Made by a program: the position numbers and the translations under genes
Notes under the pieces: generated by a model
Databases searched by the model: none
Told to the model about the DNA's origin: nothing
Seen by the model: the letters and a program-made list of their open reading frames with translations, nothing else
Part shown: positions 31,331 through 43,881 of the stretch, in pieces
How positions within the stretch are numbered: the stretch's first letter is position 1
How the letters are laid out: every line of letters starts with the position of its first letter
From: Plecoglossus altivelis
Taxonomy: Eukaryota; Chordata; Actinopteri; Osmeriformes; Plecoglossidae
Assembly: GCA_036571765.1 (NCBI GenBank)
Contig: BROE01000013.1
Span: 17,151,956 to 17,215,955 of the forward strand
DNA: 64,000 nucleotides
Direction of reading: 5' to 3'

Positions 31331-32849
31331 GGCTGTGGCTGCTCTAGGAGAGCTCTGTAATTTTAGTGGAGCCGCACTCACTATGTATTCTTCGTTTGTC
31401 TACTCTTCTACAGCACGCATAGAGTTCCTGTGCTGGATCTACTCTTTTGTTATGAAAGTGATACGTCTCTCTTGTTTCTCTGGCAATCTATGTTCTTCCC
31501 TTCTCATATTGGTGCATCTTTCGTTGATTGCTCGGGTGATGTGTTGCTAGCAGGGAAGAGAAGATATATACGAGACGAGGAGAGATGATGAGGAGAGGAG
31601 AGAGATAGATGAGAGGAAGATAGCACAGAGAGATAGAAATATAATATTGGAAACAACAGTATAGCAACAAGCTCGTAGAAGATGTTTGTGATGGAGTGTG
31701 AACGAAGGGTAGAGAAGTTGAATAACGACCAAAGTAACATTAGCTAGACATAGGTCATTACAACTTTCATTAGATGACTTTGTGCTATGCAATGCAGTGT
31801 GAAGTGTCATAATTACGAGCTCTTTGCCTCTGGCGTCTGTCCTCTCGCTGAGGTGTCCTGTTTCTTCACGATCAGACAGCGGGGTGGGTGTTTATAGCGT
31901 GTGGGTTACTTTAAATAAGCAAGGTCGAGTGCATACATTCATATAAGCAGTGTGGCCGTGAGCCGGTCTCCCACATCCCAGCGATCCACAGTCATGCTGA
32001 CTGAGGGCTGTTATGATATGTCAGCTCATAATTGCAGAGAGCCTCACAAAGGAGGATACACTCGTACAGCCAAAACAATAACCCCCATTACAGAGTATCT
32101 AATGGATTATAAATGGCCAAAAATATGACCTCTGCTTAAAATAAAAAAAAGAATAATAAAAATGTGTTTCGTGGTAGCGCTGAGTGTTCCTTCAGCAAAA
32201 TGGCAGCTGTCCTCCTTCCTGAACTAGATCACTGTCCACTAAGTAAGGAGACTGTCCAACGCCACGCAGAGCACCTGACGTAAACAGACTCACACTCATG
32301 ACAGCGTCTCATTTTTCGACAACCTTTTTGATCTCCATATCTCAAGCGACCAATCCAAAGTCAAATAATCAAACTCCCACATCCTGTCTGAAGTGATTGC
32401 ATAAGTGTTAGGTCTGGTAACAGCTCTCCTCGTAGAGTCTCGGAGTCGCACCCTCCCAGTCTTACGGTCCCTGAACCCATTGGCAGTTCACTATCACCTC
32501 CAGGACTGCAGGTTTCAATAAGTCCACACACACCTCTGTTGATTATGGTTAAGGAAGTCGGTTTCGGTGAGAACTATTTAATTTGGCTATCCATAGGGTT
32601 TTTTTGTGCTCCTTCTACAGATTGGTTATTTGAAATTCACCTATTAACTGTACTTCAAATGATACAGGTGTTTCATAATTCATATGGCAAAATCAAAAAG
32701 ACAAGGCGTCATTAACACCTTTACCATGTATAATGGAAAAAAGTGATTTGTTAGAGGTCTGAAAATAGGTCTCCTTTTTCCTAGCTATAATTATATCTTT
32801 GAAACATATTAACTTCCAGGTATGGTTTCGAATATGTCTCCTCCGCAGT
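31331..32849. other. Unique sequence, nothing recognised
   Basis: About 1.5 kb without microsatellites, unusual for this window. A purine patch lies at 31555-31640. AT-leaning from 32540 onward. Open frames at 31329-31810 on both strands are hydrophobic but lack splice context. Confidence 0.5.
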
Positions 32850-33260
32850 GCTAACAAGTCTTGCTGGAACTCAAAAGGAGCAGGCAGAGGCCTTAATTAC
32901 GGGTGCATATATTACTACATATCAACCATTCCCATGCTCCAATATTAATTATAGGATATTTTTTACGCAATTTTCTTCAGACTTATTACTTGACTTAACT
33001 TTCTCATGGTACTTTTTCAGAGGCATGCGCTGCATATTCATAATGCCTCCAATTAAGCAAGAGATAGCAGACAATCCACTGCTACAATTATCCATCGCAT
33101 GGTCATACACGTGGACATTTCCAATATCATACCAAATGGTGCCTATATGCTACATGGGAGGTCAAATAATGAGCTGTGCTGTGTTTGCCTGATAATTGCC
33201 ATTAAAATAGAGCAGCAGAAAATGACACCATGTAAAAATTAGAGGGTAACCATGGCGAGA
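32850..33260. promoter_or_regulatory. Candidate conserved non-coding element, strong
   Basis: About 400 bp with no simple repeat, AT-rich, with evenly spread cores: GGCCTTAATTACGGG, CAATATTAATTATAGG, CATATTCATAATGCC, CTCCAATTAAGC, CAAATAATGAGC and CTGATAATTGCCATTAAAAT. A 114-codon plus frame covers most of it, with no recognisable domain. The composition and length match typical vertebrate developmental enhancers. Confidence 0.48.
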
Positions 33261-33398
33261 CTGGTGACATATTAATGTGTTTTTTGACTCCTGGGCAAAA
33301 GACCCTTCCTCATTTCCATCTTGCAAGCCCAGTGGAGGGGCTAGTCTCACTGACCTGCAGAATGACTTTCTAAACTGACTGCCAGACGGATCTCTCTT

Positions 33399-33401
<3 letters not shown>

Positions 33402-33452
<51 letters not shown>
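33402..33452. repeat. (CT)n microsatellite
   Basis: About 25 uninterrupted CT units. Confidence 0.97.
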
Positions 33453-33456
<4 letters not shown>

Positions 33457-34660
33457 GCACTCTGCCTTCCTCCTCTCTCGCTCTGTCTTCTCTCTCTAAC
33501 TTACCCACACACTCACACAGTGCTAGTGCTGATGGACAAGTTAACAACCGTGACCAATCCCTTCCCAAAGTGGCTGGCATGTAGTCAAAACCTTGGTCTT
33601 ACTTTAATAACTCCGCTCAGTGACACAACTAGCGTCTTGTATGTGTGTATGTCTTCACCTGTCTTGCTCTGCTCTAGGTTGGATCCGTTTTCAGGTTGAT
33701 ACTGTCAAACTACAAGTTGAGGAGACACTCGTAATAAAGCGTGCTTTTGTGAAAAACATTGATATGTAGTTCTACAAGCCCCAATTGATAATAACATAGA
33801 GCATGGACAAAATGAGTTGCAACTCCATTCGAGAAAAGAGCCAAATAAGTAGATCGAAATGAGTAAACAACAGAGGCGTCAAATTAAACATTAACAGAGG
33901 TGTATAAATGCGCCAAGCCCAATTTCAGCCAGCTTCCATCAGCTATGGGTGTACGCATGCCAATGTGGTGAGAGGGGACTTCCAATGGTCATGGCCTGGA
34001 TGCCTGGAGTACCCGTATGTCTGTGTCCGTGGTGCATGTGTCCGATCAGGCACAGACAGAATAAGAGAAGGGTAGAAAGGGCGGGGCTATGCACTTAAAG
34101 GGGAAGGGCGGGTGTCGCCTGAGGTTGTTGCTCTGAGCGGGCGGAGGGGAATCTATTGAAAGTCGTGGATTCCAATTAGACAGCTCCCATGACGTGCAGG
34201 TTTCTAACCTCGCAAGGCAAAAATGGAGTGAGGGACGAGGACATTGCGCAGTCCCCTCGTCCAGCCGAGAGCCTTTCCATTTTGAGCCCCTTTTTGGATC
34301 TCCGTGCAAGCTGTCCGTCATATATTTATGACGCACCCTCCTGAACATAACCCACCCCCCCCTCAACACTATCCCCCCAACGCCACCCTCCCATTCACCC
34401 CCCTCGCCCTCCTGGCTCAGAAGAAAAACCCCCTGAATGCTTTAGAACAGGGCCGGACTGGCAGCAGCAGAGGATTTCTCCGGGTCCTTCAACTAGGTCA
34501 CTCACCAACCACACAGTAATCTCTGAGGAAGACAGATCCGCACTATTGTGGAGAGGGATGTAGGAAGGGCTGGGGGGCCGGGTGGGTATGAGAAAGAGTC
34601 CCTGACATGACGGCATCTGGTGGGGCCTGAGATTCCCCTGGAGTGGAGATGAGCTGTGGA
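33453..34660. other. Unique sequence, partly C-rich
   Basis: Ordinary sequence with a C-rich stretch at 34348-34404. CpG is mildly raised near 34110-34150. No gene is seen. Confidence 0.55.
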
Positions 34661-35080
34661 CCCATGTGAAGGCATTTCTCCGTAGACATGAATTGAATTA
34701 TTGGCTGAACAAATCTAGATAAAGAAACGTTAAAAAGTAAATATGCACATAAATATGTGAGAGGGCTGCATCACCCGTTACACACTCAACTGCCAATTAA
34801 GTGACCCCCTCATTTCCTACTGTATACCTTTGTGGAGATAGCTTTCTATCCCCTGTGCAACATTTAGATATTTATGTTGTTATTTCCACTTCACAAGGCC
34901 TCACGCAAGCACTGTTTTTCATATGCATCTAATTAGGGACAAAGTGGATTGCAGGAGAGAATTTTAAAAGTAAAAATATTTGATATAATCAACTTTCCCT
35001 GGAGTGAGAGAAGTAGACTTTCCTATTAGAATGCACATTTTTAAGTGAAACAAAAAAAAGTCTCATCAAATGGACAACTG
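34661..35080. promoter_or_regulatory. Candidate conserved element
   Basis: Repeat-free and AT-rich, with GAATTGAATTATTGGC, CTGCCAATTAAGTG, ATATGCATCTAATTAGGG and AAAATATTTGATATAATC. Confidence 0.33.
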
Positions 35081-35700
35081 AAAATAGATATCCCTTCGCT
35101 TCGTAGACGGAACATGTTGCACGGTGCCCACTGTAGAATCAGCAGCAGCAAACAATTGGGATTCAACCTGCACTAAATGGACTGTGATCCAAGTCAAAAG
35201 TTGTTAGTTTATTTAATCTCTGCATGCCATTAGCCAGCAAAACACGGCAAATGGAATTTCAACCTTGTGTGAGTGAATTGCAGTACTGTAGGACACTAGC
35301 TTGGAACCAGTCTGCCTCAGATAGCAAACAGCACACCTTTACAAAACCCTGGATCTGGTTCCTGCGCCTCGCAGTTTTGTTTTCTCTTGAAATAGTTATG
35401 GTGGAAACAGTGTAGGGAGCACCTTGGCTGGGGGACATGTTTTTGTTGAAAGGGAATGGAGAGAGATAGTGGATTTCAGAAGCATCAGTCCTGCAAGGCA
35501 ACCGCAGGCAATTCATACCCAGCACTATCCTGAAAACACAACCCAGCCTTTCTATTCTATTCCCGCACCTTCACACACAGATTTCATTCACTTGCGCAGT
35601 CAGAAAAACTAAGCAAAGGCACCCATATGTACCTTATATTTCCTTCGGCAATACATTTTATTTCCTCATATTGGCAATACAACATATGTACACCCACCCC
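35081..35700. other. Unique sequence, nothing recognised
   Basis: No repeat and no recognised gene. Confidence 0.6.
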
Positions 35701-35757
35701 CCTCTCCCTCCTCTCTCTTCTCTCTCTTTCTCTTTCTCTCTCTCTCTCTCTTTCTCC
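35701..35757. repeat. CT-rich tract
   Basis: CTCT units with CTTT interruptions. Confidence 0.93.
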
Positions 35758-36630
35758 TACCCCCTGTCTTCCGCATACAAACACAAATACAGTATGTATC
35801 GTTTCCCCATTCCCATCCGTAAGTCGAACAGACGCACGCACACATACACGCGGCAATAATATATTGAAAGTGTCGCAAACACCTGGTCAAATGCTCATAT
35901 AATTCCCACAGGAACCCTCCCAACTCAAACAGTACCTAGAGGGGGGAAGGAGCGGAGATGGCAGTGTGAGAGAGGAGGTTTTATGATGTCTGTTCCTTCC
36001 TGGCAGTGAGAGACAAGCAGAAGATGGGGCGAAGCAGGAAGGGGTTAAGGCAGGGAGCCTGCAACCTTTTATCACACTGGAGGGAGACGGGGAGCTGAGA
36101 GGCGCAGAATAGTAAATATTTCAAGATGATAGGTGACATAAACAAAAGGTTTACTCTCGTTCCCACTTTTTAACTTGCAAAATTTGGGGCTGGCAATTCA
36201 TTACAGCAGTCTTCCCTGACACACTAATACAGCCCTGAAGAATTGAGACCTGCCTCTCGGTCTCCCATAAAATAGGCTATCTGCATCTGCGTACAGCACA
36301 TCTGTTCTGACAAATGCTGCATTCTTGCGGGAGAGAGTATAAGGTTGCTTGTTGACAATAAAGAACTTCCAGCAATTGCAGTGTTTTTTACAGGTGATCA
36401 TATGCATGACCTAAGGTATCGATGAATCGCAGAGCAATAATCGTAAAACAGTAGCAATACACTGTGGTTAAAATGATCTGTACATATCTTACACAGCTCT
36501 TCAGACAATGCAGTGTATATACCCTCTTTATACACACTTTATATACACCATGTTTTATATTCTTCCATTTTTAACCGGTGACTCTACCCGTTCAATCTTA
36601 AACACCTTTCCTGTTTTCCACAATGCACTT
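35758..36630. other. Unique sequence, AT-leaning at end
   Basis: No simple repeats of note. AT-rich from about 36410 to 36590. No gene is seen. Confidence 0.55.
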
Positions 36631-36746
36631 CACTTCCACCTCTAAACTGTCTCTCTCTCTTAAATCCTGTACCCTCACTTCCATCTCCAAACTGTCTGTC
36701 TCTCTCTCTATCTCTTAAATCCTGTACCCTCACTTCCATCGCCAAA

Positions 36747-36790
<44 letters not shown>

Positions 36791-36920
36791 TCCTGTACCC
36801 TCACTTCCATCTCCAAACTGTGTGTCTCTCTCTCTCTCTTAAAACCTGTACCCTCACTTCCACCTCCAAACTGTCTCTCTCTCTCTTAAAACCTGTACCC
36901 TCACTTCCATCTCCAAAACG
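36631..36920. repeat. Minisatellite carrying a CT microsatellite in each unit
   Basis: Six copies of a core (CACTTCCAYCTCYAAACTGT, then CT repeats, then TTAAAYCCTGTACC). The CT tract inside each copy differs in length, the longest (about 36752-36786) being over 30 bases. The unit therefore varies from about 45 to 75 bp. The core itself is well conserved between copies. Confidence 0.93.
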
Positions 36921-37830
36921 GCACCCCTCGTCAGTCAAAGGCCCGCCTCCCTGCCCCCTGTCGGAGAGCAGTCTGTCAGCGGGCCTGTGGGAGCCTGATA
37001 ACCCTTTGATGGAGAGAAGCACCGGTTATTGTTGTCTGTACCCTACACCTTCCTCCCTGCACACATGAAGATTTATGGGAGGAGCAGGGCCGAGCAGCAG
37101 GAGCCAGGGCGAACAACGCAGCCCTGGCCGGCTACGGGAGGAGAAGGAGGACGACGCACCAGGGGGCTGCAGTAGCTGGGCTAACCCTGCCTGGGGAGGG
37201 GAGGCTGGGAGGTATGGGGGAGCTGGGGGCCGCATGTACATAGACAGTGCTTCGGTACATCTAGCTGTGATTACAGTGCAAAGGAAGGAGGGCAACAATC
37301 ACTGTTCCACTACTCTCTGTCTCTTTTCAATCCAACAAAGAAAGATAAACTTGTGGAGAAGAACAGAGGGGGTGAGGGGGGGAGGCGAGGCCTATAAAAA
37401 ACCCTTGCATTCATAGATTCTGGAGAACAGTATGAAGAAATGCCTTGAAAACATGTGTCTTCATCCAGGATGAATTGTATCCTATTCAGTGATGGCCATG
37501 GCCAGTGCCATTATCCCACGTGCATACCTAAAGGCTCTCTCCGGTCTATCAAATGTGAACTGATAATCAGACAAAAACGAAATCACACGCATCATATGAG
37601 CTAGAGAACGTAACATTTTGAATGTGAAAGGTTGGACAGGGCCTGACAGACAGTGACACGTCCTGAGAGATGTGACACATCAACAGCCTGCAGGCCTGAG
37701 TCTACCCCCCCACCACCACCACACACACATAGTCACCACACCAGCACAGATTTAGAAAGAAAATCTTACCATGGACATTTAAGTCAACAGAAAAGGATTG
37801 AGTGGAACAACGTGGATGGAGTGTTTCAGT
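36921..37830. other. Unique sequence
   Basis: GC-rich at 36930-37230, ordinary after that. It contains the CTCF-like site listed next. No gene is seen. Confidence 0.55.
37156..37169 (+). promoter_or_regulatory. CTCF-like motif, plus orientation
   Basis: GCACCAGGGGGCTG fits CCASYAGRKGGC with one mismatch at the first C. It lies in a GC-rich stretch. Confidence 0.3.
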
Positions 37831-38180
37831 TTGATAAAGGTTTAAAAATGTATCCATTCTATTCTATTCTATTCTGGTCAATGACATTATCTTGACAGAG
37901 TCCACAAATATATAACATCATGGACCAAAAAACAAATCACTTAAACTTAAAAGTTAAGATGCAATACATTTCCTGTAATGCATGTGATGTTGAGATCATT
38001 GCTTTGCATCAACATTGATCAGTATCTGTGAACCGTTTTGCACATGTACTGTACATTTTTACTGTCATTATATGAGATTACAGTCATATTTTGAACTAAG
38101 TATTGTAATCCTGTGTTTTTTTACAAATGAATTCAAATTGGTACGTAAACGAGAGGTAACAGCAGAATGAGAGGCAGGGA
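37831..38180. other. AT-rich sequence with pentamer repeat
   Basis: ATTCT is repeated four times at 37856-37876. The stretch from 37890 is AT-rich and repeat-free without a clear motif cluster. Confidence 0.5.
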
Positions 38181-38206
38181 TGGGGGGACGAGAGAGAGAA
38201 AGTGGA

Positions 38207-38210
<4 letters not shown>

Positions 38211-38243
<33 letters not shown>
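38211..38243. repeat. (GA)n microsatellite
   Basis: About 16 GA units. Confidence 0.95.
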
Positions 38244-38249
<6 letters not shown>

Positions 38250-39160
38250 AAAGAGAGACGGAGAGAGAGCGAGATTGAGAGCGAGAAAAAACATCAGCGA
38301 CTGAGAGTGCCCTCTTCTGCTCATAGTCTGTATGATGAGTATGTTTCTACTCCATCTTGTCATTGCTGCCAAACAGATAAGCCAACATCCTAATAAAACA
38401 CATAGTAAAGCCCAGCATTCACAGTGGAACTCCCACATAATCCCAAATTAAAAATCTCTTAATGAGTGTACAAATATTTTTCCAATTTCAGAATTCCAAT
38501 TCCAATTTTAGGGGGGAGGGGGGTGGGGCATTTACATAGGCCTGCAGAGGCTTCCCATAATATTTAGTTATAGAAAATACAGAAGTGGTGTAAAGTATGT
38601 TTCTGTGCGGACTGTGTTCCTGTGAGCAGAAATACTGTCTGCCTGTGAGGCAGGCTGAGCTTCCATGGGACAGGCCGGTGTAATAAAGGCTGCAGCTGTG
38701 AGCAGGGACTGATAGGTCAACAACGGTGACATATTAAGCCTACCACCTGCATAAGGGTGATATACGATTGACAGGGACGCGGCCAGTCCGCTGTACAGAG
38801 AGCCATAGGACATTGGGAAGACGTCACAAACAGAAGGTCCAGGGTCGGCCCCCACCCCCACCCCCCCACCCCCAAAATCAACAACAGAAAAATATGAAAA
38901 CGACGGCTTGACGTCGGCGGGATGGCGAAGGAGCCATACAAGATCCCCCCACAGTGCTCACCGCAGTTCGACAGCAACTCGAATCTGTCTTTAATCACAC
39001 GTATGTGCCCTGAGCCAATGTCTATGTTTGCTAGCACATTGCCATAACACACAATCTATTGCTGGGTTCTCCATTTCCCTGCCCCAACGCTTATGATATT
39101 TACAGCATCACCAAACCACACTTGCCCAAAATGAAAGGTGATAACACATTTTCTAAAATA
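38244..39160. other. Unique sequence, nothing recognised
   Basis: G run at 38511-38526 and C-rich run at 38850-38873. No gene is seen. Confidence 0.58.
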
Positions 39161-39440
39161 AAGTATTATTTTACAAATATGAATAAATGATACAAATATT
39201 ATACAAATATGTTTCAAGAAGGAAAGGTAATGAATACTAATTAATTATTCTGAATATTATCAATCGATACTAAATCACAGCAAATATTTATCATTTTTAC
39301 TTAAAATTATAGTTTAAATCATACATTTAGTTCAAATCAAAAACAAGCAAAAAACATTATTATTGATTGCCATCCATGGTATTAATTGTTTTATCACATT
39401 AATTAAGAAACAGTGTTCATTAAAATGTTGCAAAATGTAT
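39161..39440. promoter_or_regulatory. AT-rich candidate element
   Basis: Very AT-rich (about 75-80% by eye), with ACTAATTAATTATTCTG, CACATTAATTAAG and a repeated ATACAAATAT motif near 39190-39210. It may simply be AT-rich spacer. Confidence 0.25.
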
Positions 39441-39831
39441 CTCAATTAATCTGACATCTTATCAAGGTCAGTGTAGCTGTCAAATGTGTTGTGACTGTGT
39501 TTAGAAGACATGAAAACACAATATTGCAATGCACACAGGACAGTATATATTTGTTTGAGCTGTCTCGGTGTATGCATGCTGTGTCTGGATATGCAGGGTG
39601 TGCATGAGAGGAGTCTTCGACCCTGTTAAAGGGTGATGTGCACCACAACAACACCGGCCAGCGGACATCTCAGGGGCTGTGAAATGATGACCTGTTTTTT
39701 TTTAAACCATATTTGATTACCTGGTTTTATTAAAATTGGATCCGAAGAGGCCAGTTTCCCATTCGAATTTAATGATGGCTGACAGAAGGCTTTTGATTTA
39801 TACACTGTTATTAAACCCAACGAGAGTCAGA
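39441..39831. other. Unique sequence, nothing recognised
   Basis: No gene or repeat is seen. Confidence 0.58.
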
Positions 39832-39917
39832 TGGCTAGGCAGCTAGCTAGGTAGCTAGCTAGGTAGCCAGCTGGGCAGCCAACTAGGTAGCCAGCTAGGT
39901 AGCCAGCTAGGCAAGCA
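39832..39917. repeat. 12-bp GCTAGCTAGGTA minisatellite
   Basis: Seven degenerate 12-bp copies (GCTAGCTAGGTA, GCCAGCTAGGTA, GCCAACTAGGTA, GCCAGCTGGGCA). GCTAGC is self-complementary, so each unit contains a small palindrome. Confidence 0.92.
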
Positions 39918-40914
39918 GGAGTCTAGGCAGAAGAGCTGGTTAAACAGACTAAGTTAGGCAGCTAGATCAGGACCCAGCCTTCCAACCAGCGCAGCCAGCA
40001 TCAGATCCCCTACTGCCCCCTTACCTGCCCCAGACAGAGGAGGACCAAGCAGGACCCACACTGTGTCATCCCTCTCTTGAATCCCTCTGTCTTCCCTCCA
40101 CTGACACCTCCTCCATTATTCAGATTAAAATATATAGTGATGTAAGAATGAATAATAAATACAGTCAACAGAAAACAAAACCTGACAGCCCGCTATCATG
40201 ATGGCTACCTGATCGGAATGCAAAAATGCAGTTTGTCATCAATTTATCTTTTAATATTGGATTGGAATTGATTGAAAATTCAGGAATAAATATGACTGAT
40301 ACATATATATGAAAAATATTAAGCAAATGCCAGTAGATATCATTAAAACACGTTTAAAAATATTTAGCTATTTTCTGACGCTAGCTGCTCTAATCTAAAA
40401 ACCAGCTGAACATAGTGAGTGAATTACCGTGTTTTGTGGAGGAAATATGATGCCTTTAAGAGCCCTGAGTGTTTCCTCTTCACAATTTCAAAGGCAGAGC
40501 GCCTGTCTAAAATACACCAGCACAGATGCTTAAACCTCACACTCCCAGCCCTGCGATGCATTACCTCCCCATATTTCACTGAATCCCCTCATACAAGACA
40601 TGAAGCCAGGCCACAATCACACATGCAGTACGCCAGTAGTCCAGTGTTACATGGCAATTGGCAACTCAGCCTAGAGCCAGACTGGGATTCTGTGCGCTGC
40701 AAAGCTGCCAGCCCCTGTCTGGTGATCCACCTCCTCTCTGTGGAGGCACAAGCGGGGGGCAGCAAGGGTTGAGTGTGTTGATCATAGAGGGACTCGACAA
40801 AGAGAGAGGGAGGAACAGGATGAGAGGGAGGGGTGGGGTAGAGGGGGGGTCGTTTCTGACCCTCTGCCTGCTTGACTGCTTCCCTGCTCTCCTAGGGGTC
40901 AGCGACAGGGGCAG
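39918..40914. other. Unique sequence, AT-rich in the middle
   Basis: The stretch 40130-40400 is AT-rich with few distinct motifs. G-rich at 40805-40850. No gene is seen. Confidence 0.55.
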
Positions 40915-40960
40915 AGGCCAGACACAGGCCAGACACAGGTCAGACGCAAGCCAGACTGTG
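40915..40960. repeat. Short 11-bp tandem repeat
   Basis: Four copies of CCAGACACAGG-like sequence with one or two changes in the last two copies. Confidence 0.8.
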
Positions 40961-41572
40961 GCCAGTAACTCTCCAACACAGAGGGGTGGGGAATTCATTT
41001 TCGAATCTACTAGGAGTCACCTGGAACAGCTCTTAGATTTGAAGAGTCAACGGCGATGCTTTTGGAAAATTAAATTTGTGTCATGGTCATTTTTACTTGA
41101 TGCCTTGTTTCTACACTGATGTGGATTTTTACTCAATATATAAATATTGCCTTTATAGACACTATTTATTTTCAGAATTTCCAAATGCATAAATCAAAAT
41201 CTCCTTGATGTACATTTAGCGGTAAACAGTGTCTGGATTTGTCATGCGGTATTTCACAATTAATATGGATGCAATGTGTCGAACGTCTGCCTGAGTAGCT
41301 AATATGAAAGAAGAACGAGGGGAAAAATCGCGTTTTCTTTTTTAATGTTTTGCTCAAACAGAGCACTGCTGTCATGCCTGCTTTTTTCAGGGTGTCAGAC
41401 AAAAAGAAAGGAGAGATGGAGAGGGAGGGATCCCTAAGAAAGGGGGGAGGAGAGACGGAGGGGCTGCTGACATGCACTTGTCTCCAATCTCTTCGAATAC
41501 ATTTCACAATTCATCTGCTTTGTCTGCACTGCCATGGCTGAGGACAATCAGACCCGACGCCCATTAGATTCC
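40961..41572. other. Unique sequence, AT-leaning
   Basis: Repeat-free at 41040-41345, followed by a purine patch at 41395-41465. No gene is seen. Confidence 0.55.
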
Positions 41573-41682
41573 TCATATAGCCCCCTCCTCCCTACCCCTC
41601 TATACCCCCCTCCTCCTCACCCCCCCATACCCCCCTTCCTCCTTACCCCACTATAACCCGCCCCCCTCCTCCCCTGTTCTCT
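41573..41682. repeat. Pyrimidine-rich 26-28-bp minisatellite
   Basis: Four degenerate copies built around TATACCCCCCTCCTCCTCACC. Nearly all C and T on the plus strand apart from one TATA or CATA per unit. Confidence 0.82.
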
Positions 41683-41839
41683 CTACCCCCCCAGCACCTT
41701 TTTTTTTCATATGACACACTGGCTGAAGGAGATGCGAGCCAATTCACAATCCTCCCCAAATGGGGAAATGTCAGGAAGGGAACCAACATCAAAACCATGT
41801 TGTCATGGTGATACGGTACAGACCAGAAATGACATACAA

Positions 41840-41868
41840 ACACACACACACACATACACACACACACA
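41840..41868. repeat. (CA)n microsatellite
   Basis: About 14 CA units with one TA. CA-rich sequence continues loosely to 41940. Confidence 0.94.
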
Positions 41869-41945
41869 TATGCACTGACCTGTACATATGCCTTACACAA
41901 ATATACAGAGACTCACACACACATAGACACACAGACACACTCTCT

Positions 41946-42340
41946 CTGGATTTTATTGAAGAAACATTTGCTAATACACACATTTCCTTTACCTGATATT
42001 TATCCTTCAATTGCTTACATTTAGCAAGACAATATTAGCTCAGACAGTTTGGTAAATACTCCATAAATGTTGCAAAATATTATGATTTAAAGTACACTAA
42101 ATTCAGCAAATATGTGTGTTTGAAATTATAAAATATTATTTCAAACGTAATTCTCATCTATTACTAGGCAAAGCCAAAGATCAGTTTTTTTGGTCAATTG
42201 TGACAGCCTAATTTCCTACAGACACATTTTTTATTCAATAAAAATCAACAACCTGCTGTTAGTCCTGTCTGAGTGTTCTGTAAAAAAAATATATATACAC
42301 AAAAAAGTGAAATGCTCTCAGATGTCTTAAAGGAATGTGT
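41946..42340. other. AT-rich unique sequence
   Basis: Repeat-free and AT-rich (TTATTTCAAACGTAATTC, TTCAATAAAAATC), with few dense motif clusters. Possible regulatory element but weak. Confidence 0.4.
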
Positions 42341-43415
42341 GAAGAGTATGACTCCACTTCAGGGAGGTTCAACAGAGAGGTCATGTGACTAGTGTGCCCA
42401 TACACGGAAGCCATTCCTCAGCCAATAGTGTTGTCAGAGATGCTATGTTGCCGGAACACTTGGCATTTCCGAGATCTCCTCCTCACAAAAAAACCACAAG
42501 ACAAGACAAGAAAAGACGACGAAAGAGAGGGAAAGGAGGGAAAGAAAATAAACTTGTGCTCCTTCACCCTTTCTCGTTTAGCTGTCTGCCAGCGCTTGTC
42601 TCTTCCCTTTGAGCTGTAATTCAGAGGGGCATGTCTCCCCTAGTCCTGAAGGGAGCCTCCATCACCCAGCACAGTAATAACCATATTCACAGGGTCACTG
42701 TACAGGGGTTACTTTGCTCTTCCCAACAGAAAGAGAGAGGAGATTGAGGGATATTAATGGTAAGCGCCGCATAGTTACTGTTGTAAAACCCCTTCTTTGC
42801 CCTCCCTTTTTTCTTTGTTTGGCCAGAGGAGCTGAAGGCTTAGGGATAAAGTTACCGCTCAAATCATGAGACGAGGATAAAGCTGGGGAAAGATAGCGAG
42901 CTCCGACCCCAATGACACAGCAACGGATAATTAAAACACCCAGAGCCCCACAACGGCCCTCATCCATCTCCATCTCTTCTTTCTTTCTCCTTCCTTCCCT
43001 CTCTGTCCCTTCCCTCCTCTGCAGAAAACGCACGCACGCGCACTCAGACACACGTGCACAAACACAGACACAGGCAGAAATTCTCCAATGACAAAACACA
43101 GACAACACACACATATTAAGATGATGTCGTTGAATATCTGACAGTGCGATGCTCAGCCCAGAGGTCCTCTGGGTAAAACGACAGAGGAAGCGCATGGAGC
43201 TCCCTCTGGCTTTGAGCGATCCGTTTATTTTTCATTTGTGTGTTTTTAAGGATCATGAATGATCCCTGTTTTGATCTGATTACTCCTAGACTGTCTGCCT
43301 CCACTGCCTCATAAAAACACAAAGAACAGGAGCAGAATGTATGGCGTACAACTGCCGAATCCTTTTAATTTAACAGATGTCCTTCAGCTTACGTTTTATA
43401 TTCATTCCTGCATTA
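42341..43415. other. Unique sequence
   Basis: Contains an imperfect CA run at about 43028-43110. The adjacent plus sequence is pyrimidine-rich at 42966-43020. No gene is seen. Confidence 0.57.
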
Positions 43416-43599
43416 CTAGTGGTTCAAAAAGCCATGCGACTGCAGGGTTGCCATGAATATAAATTCATTCAGACAGACAGTGGTGAGGCTTTCTCTGGAC
43501 ACAGAGCGCTGTGACTTCATCTGAGCTGAGGATTTTGGATTGATATCTACCCAGAGCATGTAGTCTCTCAGCGGCTTCCACACCAGACGCTTGTTGAAG
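43416..43599 (-). CDS. Weak candidate terminal exon, function unknown
   Basis: On the minus strand a moderate acceptor (GATTGTTACCTTTTCTAG) ends at 43600 and is followed by an open frame of about 60 codons to a TAG at 43416-43418. The start of the peptide reads FNKRLVWKPLRDYMLW, which looks ordinary for a folded protein, but I recognise no family. No AATAAA lies close downstream. A conserved non-coding element or chance is equally possible. Confidence 0.17.
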
Positions 43600-43881
43600 C
43601 TAGAAAAGGTAACAATCAGAAATGTATTGGGAGTGGATATGTAGGTGTGTGTAGAGAGCTTGTGTGTTTGCCTCACACAGGATCGCAGCCGTGCTGAAAC
43701 CACTGTCGTGGACAAACATTCCCAACATAAAAAGGACAGCAGTATTGATGTATTATCAGGATGTGTGTACTGACAAAGAAGCGTTCAGTGCCTGTGTGTA
43801 TGTGTGTGTGTGCATGCTTGCATTACAACAATGCTACAGCTCTGAACAGCAGCCTCTGGCCATGCTCCCAGGCAGACCATA

